Shown here in pieces: positions 7,639 through 13,984 of a DNA stretch of 25,003 nucleotides. A model generated the notes under the pieces. It did no database searches. It saw nothing but the letters and a program-made list of their open reading frames with translations, and had not been told where the DNA came from. Where the stretch lies: the NCBI GenBank assembly GCA_902493125.1, contig CABUOF010000028.1, positions 1-25,003 of the forward strand, in the 5' to 3' direction. Within the stretch, counting starts at the first letter, position 1. The number at the start of each line of letters is the position of its first letter. The translations under genes and the position numbers were made by a program. The DNA comes from an uncultured Collinsella sp. Its GTDB lineage: Bacteria; Actinomycetota; Coriobacteriia; Coriobacteriales; Coriobacteriaceae.

Positions 7639-7666
7639 GTTCCGGCGTTTTGCCAAACGCCGGAAC
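7639..7666. repeat. Perfect 12-bp hairpin after the dehydrogenase gene
   Basis: GTTCCGGCGTTT, loop TGCC, AAACGCCGGAAC, starting 3 bp after the dehydrogenase stop codon. There is no U-tract. It may act with the terminator at 7709-7750 or protect the 3' end of the transcript. Confidence 0.65.
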
Positions 7667-7708
7667 CCCTCGACGCTGCGCGCCGCCCAGAGCGACAATT
7701 TGTCATTC

Positions 7709-7750
7709 AAAAGGCAAGGCATGACCAGAAGATCTATGCCTTGCCTTTTT
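7709..7750 (+). terminator. Rho-independent terminator after the dehydrogenase gene
   Basis: Stem AAAAGGCAAGGCAT / ATGCCTTGCCTTTT with a 13-nt loop, running into five T residues (7746-7750). The A-run on the left would make it work on both strands, so it could serve the dehydrogenase gene (plus) and the M18 aminopeptidase gene (minus). Confidence 0.85.
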
Positions 7751-7856
7751 CATGCCAACTTGTTCGCTCTGGACGTCGCTCGCTGACGTTTGCTCAACCT
7801 GCGGTGTCTTAACAATTCTGTCCAGCTGTTGGCATTGCGGCATTTGCCCAGATAAA

Positions 7857-7891
7857 GCCTGCCAAAATGAACCTGTCCCTTTTTGGTAGGT
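7857..7891 (+). repeat. 35-bp palindromic repeat, copy 2
   Basis: GCCTGCCAAAA and TTTTGGTAGGT around a loop with AACCTGTCCC. It ends 1 nt from the TAA stop codon (7893-7895) of the minus-strand aminopeptidase gene. The left flank TTTGCCCAGATAAA is shared with copy 3. Confidence 0.85.
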
Positions 7892-7892
7892 T

Positions 7893-9278
7893 TTAGAGCT
7901 CCACGCTTTCGGCGCCGTTGATGGTTAGGTTTCGCTCGTAGAAGGCGGTGAGGGCGCGGATGGCGTACATAACGTCGCGCACGCCGCCGGTCTCGTAGCT
8001 CGAGTGCATGGCCAGCTGCGGCAGGCCCACGTCTACGGCGTGCATGCTCGCCTGCATGTTCGACAGGTTGCCCAGGGTGGAGCCGCCGGCCATATCACTC
8101 TTGTTGGCGAAGGCCTGCGTGGGCACGTCGGCGTCATCGCAGATGGCCTGGAACACCGCGCGGCTAAAGGCATCGGTGCAGTAGTGCTGGTTAGCAGCTT
8201 CCTTGACGACGATGCCCCCGTTAAGCACCACCTGGTTGCGGGCATCGCACTTCTCGGCATGGTTGGGATGCACGGCATGTGCGTTGTCGCAGCTCACGAG
8301 CATCGAGGCGGCAAGCGCGCGGTGGTACGACTCGTCGTCAAAGCCCAGCGAGCCGTTAATGCGGCGCAGCGCATCGGCCAGGAACGTCGACATGGCGCCC
8401 TGCTTGGTCTCGGAGCCAACCTCCTCGTTATCAAAGCAGCAAAAGACCGAGACATCGTGCGCGTTCTCGGCACCCAAAAATGCCTGCAGAGAGGTGTAGG
8501 CGCATGCCAGGTCGTCGAGCTTGGGCGTCGAGATAAACTCATCGGCCCAGCCCCAAATGCGCGCATCCTGACGATTGACCAGGAACAGATCGCGGCTCAG
8601 GATCTGCTCGGGCTCAACGTCCAGTTCGTCGGCAACCAGGGCATCAAAATCGCCCTGCTTAAGCTCACCGGCGCTGATGAGCGGGCACAGGTCGACGGCG
8701 CGGTTGGGCGCAAAGCCCTCGTTAACGCCGCGGTTCATATGGATAGCAAGGCTCGGGATGATGGCGACCTCGCGCTCGGTGGCAAGCAGGCGGCTCTCAA
8801 TACGGTCGCCTTCGCGTACCAACACGCGGCCCGCGAGCGCCAGCGGGCGATCGAACCAGGTGTAGTCAATCATGCCGCCGTAGGCCTCGGTGTTCAGGCG
8901 CAGCGTCTCGCCCGCACCGTCAAGCTCGGGCACAGCCTTGACCTTAAACGTCGGCGAATCGCTGTGCGACGCCGTCAGTTGAAAATGATAGTCACCGGCA
9001 ACGCCGTCCTCGCCCCACGTAGCAGCCAGGTCCTCGCCCACCTTAAAGGCAACAACGCTCGAGGTGTTGCGCTGCGTGTAATAACGCCCGCCCGGCTCGA
9101 TATCCCACGCCGCGTTCTCGGGCAGGTAGGTAAAGCCCGCCTCGTCGAGCTCGGCCATAATGGTCGCCGCCGTATGGAACATGCTGGGGCATGCCTCGAT
9201 AAAGTCGATAAGGTCGTTGGCGGCCTCGATATCGTCAGCCGTCACGTGCACGCGCTCGGGCGTTTCCTGATCCGTCAT
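7893..9278 (-). CDS. M18 family aminopeptidase (aspartyl aminopeptidase type)
   Basis: A 461-aa cytosolic zinc aminopeptidase of peptidase family M18, which removes N-terminal (often acidic) residues from peptides. Visible metal and catalytic motifs: TASHSDSP (H105, D107), KLDDLACAY (D255/D256), FDNEEVGS (E285, E286), SCDNAHAVHPN (D331) and HSSYETGG (H425). Length and motif order match complete M18 enzymes. The start is the ATG at 9278 with AAAGGGGAGA upstream; the open frame to 9389 has no ribosome binding site at its end. It is transcribed divergently from the Ntn hydrolase gene across 161 bp. Substrate specificity within M18 cannot be read from sequence alone. Confidence 0.92.
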   Translation of the reverse strand: MTDQETPERVHVTADDIEAANDLIDFIEACPSMFHTAATIMAELDEAGFTYLPENAAWDIEPGGRYYTQRNTSSVVAFKVGEDLAATWGEDGVAGDYHFQLTASHSDSPTFKVKAVPELDGAGETLRLNTEAYGGMIDYTWFDRPLALAGRVLVREGDRIESRLLATEREVAIIPSLAIHMNRGVNEGFAPNRAVDLCPLISAGELKQGDFDALVADELDVEPEQILSRDLFLVNRQDARIWGWADEFISTPKLDDLACAYTSLQAFLGAENAHDVSVFCCFDNEEVGSETKQGAMSTFLADALRRINGSLGFDDESYHRALAASMLVSCDNAHAVHPNHAEKCDARNQVVLNGGIVVKEAANQHYCTDAFSRAVFQAICDDADVPTQAFANKSDMAGGSTLGNLSNMQASMHAVDVGLPQLAMHSSYETGGVRDVMYAIRALTAFYERNLTINGAESVEL

Positions 9279-9439
9279 GCTCTCCCCTTTCGCTGGGTTG
9301 ATGGTCCCCTCCAGCATACCCCGCCACGCCAGCACCGCACTCTTCATTCCGTGCTTAATTCCGCGCCGCTCACCAAGTTGAGGCATCATGCCCGCGCTCC
9401 TTTTGCGACAATTGCGCTAACAGGACGAGAGGAGCCGTC

Positions 9440-10525
9440 ATGAAGCCACGTAACATTGCCATCGCCTGCGGTGTCGCGGGAGTCGCCGTCGGCTTTGCCG
9501 CTGCCGCCGGCATCGTTTACCGCAAGCAAATCAAGTCCGCCGCGTCGCTCAAACGCTTGACCGGCTACGCGGATGGCTATGACCTGTACGCAATCGACAT
9601 CGCCTACGACTACGATCTTGATCGCATCATCGCCGCTGGCGTGCGCGACGACCAGGCCTACATCGATGCCGTGGTGGCGCAGGTGCTGCCCGGTGTGCCG
9701 GTACATGTCCAGGCGCCCCAGTTTGCCTGCAGCGCTTTTGTCGCCGTAGATGCCGAAGGCCGCGTGCGCACCGGTCGCAATTACGACTTTAAGGACGACA
9801 CCTCGGCGCTGCTGGTGCGCAATCACCCACGTGGCGGCTATGCCTCCATCGGGTTTGCCGCCCTTAACAACCTGGGCGATAACACTCCGCTTGACTCCGT
9901 CGCCGGACGTGCCGCCGCACTCATGGGCCCGTTTGCCCAGCTCGACGGTGTTAACGAATGCGGCGTGTCCATTGCCGTACTCACTCTGGATTCCAAGCCC
10001 TGTGACCAGGACGCGCAACGCCCCGTCATCAATACCTCGCTCGCCATCCGTCTGGTGCTCGACCGTGCCGCCACCACGCAAGAAGCTGTCGACCTGCTTT
10101 CCGCCTACGACATGCACGCCATGGCAGGACGCGATTACCACTTCTTTATCAACGACGCCGCCGGTGACGCACGGGTGGTGGAGTGGGATCCGCGCGATCC
10201 CGACCGCGCATGCAAGGCGACGCCCGTGCGCCAGGTCACGAACTTCTACGCCTGCTATGGTGACGAAGTGCTGCCCAACCAAAAAAATGGCGAGCTGGGC
10301 CATGGTAAAGAGCGCGCCATCGCAATCGCCGATGTCCTTGACGCCCATGTCGGTGCCCAGGACGAAACGATTGTCTGGAAAGCCCTGCGTGCCGCAGCGC
10401 AAGAACCCAATCCGGAAGACATCACCAGCAATACGCAATGGTCGGTCGTCTTTGACAATACCGAACCCGCCGCCGCCATTACGCTGCGCCGCCACTGGGG
10501 CGACGTCGACGCCTTCGCACTGTAA
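9440..10525 (+). CDS. Choloylglycine-hydrolase-like Ntn amidase with membrane anchor
   Basis: A 361-aa linear-amide C-N hydrolase of the choloylglycine hydrolase / penicillin V acylase superfamily. Residues 7-27 form a hydrophobic segment (signal anchor or signal peptide). The catalytic core opens at Cys97 (FACSAF) with R113 and D116 in GRNYDF, the same +16/+19 spacing as Cys2, Arg18 and Asp21 of bile salt hydrolase. DGVNECGVSIAV matches the G-x-NE-x-G-L motif near the oxyanion asparagine. In this superfamily the cysteine must become the N-terminal residue, so cleavage before Cys97 is expected. Unlike typical cytosolic bile salt hydrolases, this one has about 96 residues before the cysteine and looks exported or membrane-tethered. 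Substrate is unknown: bile salts, N-acyl amides and N-acyl amino acids are possible. GAGAGGAG precedes the ATG. Confidence 0.82.
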   Translation: MKPRNIAIACGVAGVAVGFAAAAGIVYRKQIKSAASLKRLTGYADGYDLYAIDIAYDYDLDRIIAAGVRDDQAYIDAVVAQVLPGVPVHVQAPQFACSAFVAVDAEGRVRTGRNYDFKDDTSALLVRNHPRGGYASIGFAALNNLGDNTPLDSVAGRAAALMGPFAQLDGVNECGVSIAVLTLDSKPCDQDAQRPVINTSLAIRLVLDRAATTQEAVDLLSAYDMHAMAGRDYHFFINDAAGDARVVEWDPRDPDRACKATPVRQVTNFYACYGDEVLPNQKNGELGHGKERAIAIADVLDAHVGAQDETIVWKALRAAAQEPNPEDITSNTQWSVVFDNTEPAAAITLRRHWGDVDAFAL

Positions 10526-10592
10526 GGACCCAGGCTCGTCGACCTTACGCTCGCCTGACGTTGTTTACATTTCTATACGCTTGAGCTAACAC

Positions 10593-10628
10593 GTTTTACC
10601 CCCGTATCAACAGTGTGCGGGGGTAAAC
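10593..10628. terminator. Hairpin between the Ntn hydrolase and pfkA genes
   Basis: GTTTTACCCCCG / CGGGGGTAAAC with a 13-nt loop. It lies 67 bp after the Ntn hydrolase stop and 37 bp before the pfkA start. There is no strong U-tract, so it may be a weak terminator or a leader hairpin; TATAAC at 10641-10646 is a possible -10 box for pfkA just downstream. Confidence 0.45.
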
Positions 10629-10665
10629 TTATGCGCATGTTATAACTTGCCCGGAAGGATTCATC

Positions 10666-11745
10666 ATGCTTAGGATCGGTCTTCTTACCAGTGGCGGCGA
10701 CTGCCAGGCGCTCAACGCCACCATGCGCGGCATTGTCAAAACGCTTATGACCAATAGCGAAGAGCCTATTGAGATCTATGGTTTTGAGGACGGCTACCAG
10801 GGCCTTATCTACAGCCGGTTCCGCGTCATGACGCCCGCCGATTTTAGCGGCATCCTTACCCGTGGCGGCACCATCCTGGGCACGAGCCGTACGCCGTTCA
10901 AGCGCCTGGATATTCCCGAGGCCGACGGCGTCGAGAAGGTGCCGGCAATGGTCCACACCTATCATAAGCTGCAGCTCGACTGCCTGTTTATGCTGGGCGG
11001 CAACGGCTCCACCAAGACCGCCAACCGTCTGCGCGAAGAGGGCCTCAACGTTATCGCCCTGCCTAAGACCATCGATAACGACACCTGGGGCACCGAGCTG
11101 ACGTTTGGCTTTACGAGCGCCATCGACGTCGCCACCAAGTGCATCGACGACATTCACACCACCGCTTCGAGTCACGGCCGCGTGTTCGTTATCGAGATCA
11201 TGGGCCACAAGGTTGGCTGGATCCCGCTATACGCCGGCGTCGCGGGCGGCGCGGATGTCATCTTGATTCCCGAGATCCCCTACGACATGGATAACGTCAT
11301 CAAGACCATCGAGCATCGCATGGAGACCGGCAGCCGCTTTACCATCGTGGCCGTCGCCGAGGGCGCTATCTCCAAGGAGGACGCGGCGCTGTCCAAGAAG
11401 GAGTACAAGAAGAAACTCGCCGAGCGCACGAGCCCGTCGATCGTCTACGACATCGCCAAGGAGATCGAGGCCAAGACCGGTCGCGAGACCCGCGTCGCCA
11501 TCCCCGGCCACACGCAGCGCGGCGGCCAGCCCAACGCCCAGGACCGCATCTTTGCGACCCAGTGCGGCGTCGAGGCGGCGCTGGGCTGTCTACGCGGCGA
11601 GTTTGGCTACATGATCGCCCTGCGTGACGGCAAGATGTGTCACATGCCGCTCGAGGATGTCGCCGGCAAGCTCAAGTATGTCGATCCCCAGAGCGATCTG
11701 GTGCGCGAGGCCAAGGCGCTGGGCATCAGCTTCGGCGACGAATAG
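10666..11745 (+). CDS. pfkA: 6-phosphofructokinase
   Basis: A 359-aa PfkA-family kinase, the committed step of glycolysis (fructose 6-phosphate to fructose 1,6-bisphosphate). Motifs: LTSGGDCQALN at the N terminus, GGNGST (111-116), PKTIDND (133-139) with the catalytic-base region, MGHKVGW (179-185), PEIPYD (202-207) and PGHTQRGG (280-287). Two active-site positions are mixed. Residue 114 is Gly (E. coli 104), as in ATP-dependent enzymes. Residue 134 is Lys (E. coli 124), as in pyrophosphate-dependent ones. N113 replaces the Mg-site aspartate D103. The phosphoryl donor is therefore not certain; ATP is the default reading. GGAAGG precedes the ATG. It is monocistronic, followed by a long hairpin at 11769-11865. 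Confidence 0.9.
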   Translation: MLRIGLLTSGGDCQALNATMRGIVKTLMTNSEEPIEIYGFEDGYQGLIYSRFRVMTPADFSGILTRGGTILGTSRTPFKRLDIPEADGVEKVPAMVHTYHKLQLDCLFMLGGNGSTKTANRLREEGLNVIALPKTIDNDTWGTELTFGFTSAIDVATKCIDDIHTTASSHGRVFVIEIMGHKVGWIPLYAGVAGGADVILIPEIPYDMDNVIKTIEHRMETGSRFTIVAVAEGAISKEDAALSKKEYKKKLAERTSPSIVYDIAKEIEAKTGRETRVAIPGHTQRGGQPNAQDRIFATQCGVEAALGCLRGEFGYMIALRDGKMCHMPLEDVAGKLKYVDPQSDLVREAKALGISFGDE

Positions 11746-11768
11746 CCTCGGCCGAAATCCATCCCATC

Positions 11769-11865
11769 GGACCCTCCGACCCCGCCCGACGTATTTCGAT
11801 TTGGCTCCTCCCTTGACTCCGTCAAAGGTCGCCAATCGAAATCGTCGGGCGGGGTCGGAGGGTCC
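11769..11865. repeat. 97-bp near-perfect hairpin after pfkA
   Basis: Outer arms pair perfectly for 23 bp (11769-11791 with 11843-11865; GGACCCTCCGACCCC ... complement). Pairing continues inward with single-base bulges (ATTTCGATTTGGC against GCCAATCGAAAT) down to TTGAC/GTCAA around a 3-nt loop. It starts 23 bp after the pfkA stop. It may halt transcription, though no U-run follows. In the 433-bp gene-free stretch 11746-12178 I see this element, the 67-bp palindrome copy B and the short repeats at 12063-12128. Confidence 0.88.
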
Positions 11866-11926
11866 TTCGTTTACATACTCGCCGAGGCAATTCGTCTTCT
11901 TGCTGCGGGTGCCTGGTCTGAAATTC

Positions 11927-11993
11927 AGTTGCGGTGAAATAGTTCCTGCTTAGCCCGCAAATGGCTAAATCTAGAAGCTATTCCACCGCAATT
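11927..11993. repeat. 67-bp palindromic repeat, copy B
   Basis: Left arm AGTTGCGGTGAAATAGTTCC pairs at 16 of 20 positions with the right arm, and two of the four differences are G-T wobbles. The inner 27 bp carries its own perfect stem TTAGCC/GGCTAA, a different sequence from copies A and C. It is intergenic between pfkA and the XRE-type gene. Confidence 0.88.
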
Positions 11994-12062
11994 TACTGAG
12001 TGGGGGCTCTTGGCTGCTACTTGCACTGACATTTGTCCTGAAATGGCTGGTCGTTAGGGGTT

Positions 12063-12128
12063 GCTACCGGTAGTTGCGGTAGGGTTGGAGCAGATTCTAA
12101 CTAGAAATGGTGGTCGCTACCGGTTGTT
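12063..12128. promoter_or_regulatory. Repeated GCTACCGGT site upstream of the XRE-type gene
   Basis: GCTACCGGTAGTT (12063-12075, containing the palindrome CTACCGGTAG) recurs as GCTACCGGTTGTT (12116-12128), 53 bp apart or about five helical turns. Both lie within 120 bp upstream of the XRE-family start codon. Inference: paired operator for autoregulation. There is no direct evidence. Confidence 0.35.
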
Positions 12129-12178
12129 CTCGGCATACTCGGCTCATTCGATTCGACCATCAAACGAAAGGAACCACC

Positions 12179-13093
12179 ATGGATCTTGCGATGGCGCAGC
12201 GGCTCGTTGATCGCCGCAAGGCCGCCGGGCTTTCTCAGGAGGCGCTTGCCGCCCAGCTGGGTGTGAGTCGTCAGGCTGTCAGTAAATGGGAACGCAGCGA
12301 GTCCTCACCCGATACCGATAACCTCATTGCGCTCGCCGCGCTGTATGGCGTGTCGCTGGATGAGTTGTTGTATGGGGAAGCGGCTAGCGATGCTGATAGC
12401 TCAGAGGACGGCAGCACCGAAACGGTGGATGAGGCTAAAGAGGCCGAAGATTCTGCCGAGCACGCCGATTGCGGCGACAAACCACTTGTCGATATTTCCC
12501 TCGCGCGCGGCATCCACGTCATTGATCCCAATAAAGGCGAGGAAGTCCATGTTGGCTGGAACGGCATCCATGTGACCAACGAGCGCAAGGGCGAAGAGGT
12601 GCATGTGGGGCCAGACGACGTGCATGTCGATACGCTTGAGGACGATGGACATAGCGTGCATACCGATGACGACGGCACCGTCACCATCGACGGCGAGACG
12701 TTCTCCAGCTGGAAGGAAGCACACGACAAGCTCGACCATCATGGCAAGCATTTCCACACCAAGGTCGGACGTACATGGAACAAATTCCCCTTCCCCGCGC
12801 TTGTCGCCCTCGCCTATCTGGTGCTCGGCATTGTCTACGGCACATGGGCTGCGGGACTCTTCCTCGTCTTTTTGATTCCCGTCTACTACGCATTTGGCGA
12901 CTTTATCGACCAACGCCACTTATCTAAGCTGATCGATGTCGTCTATTCAGTCAGTGCCGAGGCATGGTTCCTCTACATGTGGCTCTGCCTGGAACAACCC
13001 CATCCCGCCTGGGTAATCCTCATCACCATCCCGGTCGTAAAAGCACTCATGCGCTGGTGCCGCAAACAATGGAAGCATCGCGAGCGAGCCTAA
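12179..13093 (+). CDS. XRE-family regulator with His-rich linker and membrane domain
   Basis: A 304-aa membrane-tethered putative transcription factor. Residues 4-63 are a classical XRE HTH (LSQEALAAQLGVSRQAVSKWERSE). Residues 66-100 are acidic and disordered. Residues 110-195 are rich in histidine and contain repeated GIHV / KGEEVHVG / DVHV units (KGEEVHVG occurs twice, at about 119-126 and 137-144), ending in HDKLDHHGKHFHT. Residues 205-240 and about 256-290 hold three or four hydrophobic helices, then a basic tail. GAAAGGAAC precedes the ATG at 12179. The gene stands alone. XRE proteins with C-terminal membrane helices are known in Gram-positive bacteria. The His-rich HxH repeats suggest metal (Zn, Ni or Cu) sensing, which is inference. 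Confidence 0.85.
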   Translation: MDLAMAQRLVDRRKAAGLSQEALAAQLGVSRQAVSKWERSESSPDTDNLIALAALYGVSLDELLYGEAASDADSSEDGSTETVDEAKEAEDSAEHADCGDKPLVDISLARGIHVIDPNKGEEVHVGWNGIHVTNERKGEEVHVGPDDVHVDTLEDDGHSVHTDDDGTVTIDGETFSSWKEAHDKLDHHGKHFHTKVGRTWNKFPFPALVALAYLVLGIVYGTWAAGLFLVFLIPVYYAFGDFIDQRHLSKLIDVVYSVSAEAWFLYMWLCLEQPHPAWVILITIPVVKALMRWCRKQWKHRERA

Positions 13094-13148
13094 ACCATCC
13101 CAGCCCGACAGCAGCACCCAACTAGTACTCCCCCGCCCATCCCCCCTA

Positions 13149-13215
13149 AGTTGCGGTGATATAGCTCCGGTTTTAGCCTTGAGTAGTCGAGTTTAGGAAC
13201 TATTCCACCGCAACT
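13149..13215. repeat. 67-bp palindromic repeat, copy C
   Basis: Left arm AGTTGCGGTGATATAGCTCC and its right partner match at 17 of 20 positions. The inner 27 bp forms a separate small stem (CTTGA with TCGAG). Length is identical to copies A and B. It is intergenic, between the XRE-type gene and the small gene at 13547. Confidence 0.88.
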
Positions 13216-13269
13216 TACGAATGGTCGGAGCGGCTACAGCACAAGCGTCGGCGTTCGTTTGATGGTCCG

Positions 13270-13427
13270 CCACGAAAAGGGCCTATCTACTACGTTTAAC
13301 TCGATGGGGCCAACCATGACCGCCTTTTTCGAAAATCGACAGGCCTTCTACCTGCGGTTTTATTTTTCGTTTTCCCGGCATGGTTGAGGGTATCCAATTA
13401 AACGTAGTAGATAGGCCCGTTTTGTGG
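13270..13427. repeat. 158-bp element with long terminal inverted repeats
   Basis: The arms GGGCCTATCTACTACGTTTA.. (13279-13299) and its exact complement (13398-13418) pair for 21 bp, and an outer CCAC-A-rich segment extends the match to 13270 and 13427 with two mismatches. A second inner pair is CAACCATG/CATGGTTG. The middle holds CCTGCGGTTTTA (13351-13362), also found in the element at 20574-20745. It has the form of a miniature inverted-repeat element. No target-site duplication was recognised. The 453-bp gene-free stretch 13094-13546 holds this and copy C; nothing else was seen. Confidence 0.8.
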
Positions 13428-13546
13428 CATACGACCCATTCAAGCCCAATCTCGAAGGCTAAAGAGAGCCTCTCATCCGCACCTGCGAGCGAAAACCAAA
13501 TAGAATGAAAGGCAAATGGAAAGCCCGTTTGACGAGCGGAGAACAT

Positions 13547-13867
13547 ATGCGCGACGTAACCGAAAGCGACTGGAAGCTGTTTAAGAAAATGCTTCCTCAA
13601 TGGCAAGAACGTTATATGGAAAAGCTCATCGGCCAGTACGTTGAGATGCTGAACGGCGACAGCGAAGCGTCCAGTAGATTTTGGGCACTAGAAGAGCGCC
13701 TCAATAGAGACAAGCTGTCCTCAGGCGTAATTGCAAACGACATTCGCCGCAGCACAATGCACCGCGAGATAGCCAATTTGCTTATCGACAGCGTGATCAC
13801 CCTTGACGACCTTGACGGTTTTACCGAAGACATTAAGAGCTATGCGCAACACTGGATTGGCCAGTAA
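13547..13867 (+). CDS. Small conserved hypothetical protein
   Basis: A 106-aa soluble, mainly helical protein starting MRDVTESDWKLFKKMLPQWQ. It resembles a widespread small family in Firmicutes and Actinobacteria (W-K-LF...LP-WQERYM..L..EY...L, then FWALEERL..D, and a C-terminal LDDLDGF) that has no known function and is sometimes mislabelled a multidrug transporter. It has no membrane segment, so that label is not credible. GCGGAGA lies just upstream of the chosen ATG; an ATG at 13505 in the same frame has no ribosome binding site. The gene stands alone between repeat elements and is more AT-rich than its neighbours, which could mean transfer or weak codon selection. Confidence 0.72.
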   Translation: MRDVTESDWKLFKKMLPQWQERYMEKLIGQYVEMLNGDSEASSRFWALEERLNRDKLSSGVIANDIRRSTMHREIANLLIDSVITLDDLDGFTEDIKSYAQHWIGQ

Positions 13868-13949
13868 GAGCACTGAACGACAGACATCCCCAGCAAAACG
13901 GGGCAAACGCTGGGCCACCTAATGGTTGTCCGGCGTTTGCCCAGATAAA

Positions 13950-13984
13950 ACCTGCCAAAATAAACCTGTCCCTTTTTGGCAGGT
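13950..13984 (+). repeat. 35-bp palindromic repeat, copy 3
   Basis: Identical in all 35 bases to copy 1. Its right end overlaps the TAA stop codon (13984-13986) of the minus-strand permease gene. The left flank GTTTGCCCAGATAAA is shared with copy 2. Confidence 0.9.

Noticed and set aside
6118..7722. Long minus-strand open frame (534 codons) opposite map and the dehydrogenase gene
   Set aside because: Spans two well-supported plus-strand genes, their terminator and a repeat; its product is His/Arg/Gln-rich with no domain. It is a by-product of high-GC codon use.
8004..9443. Plus-strand open frame (479 codons) opposite the M18 aminopeptidase gene
   Set aside because: Antisense to a gene with complete catalytic motifs; no recognisable domain or ribosome binding site.
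9386..10495. Minus-strand open frame (369 codons) opposite the Ntn hydrolase gene
   Set aside because: Gly/Val/His-rich antisense frame without motifs; the plus-strand gene has a full active site.
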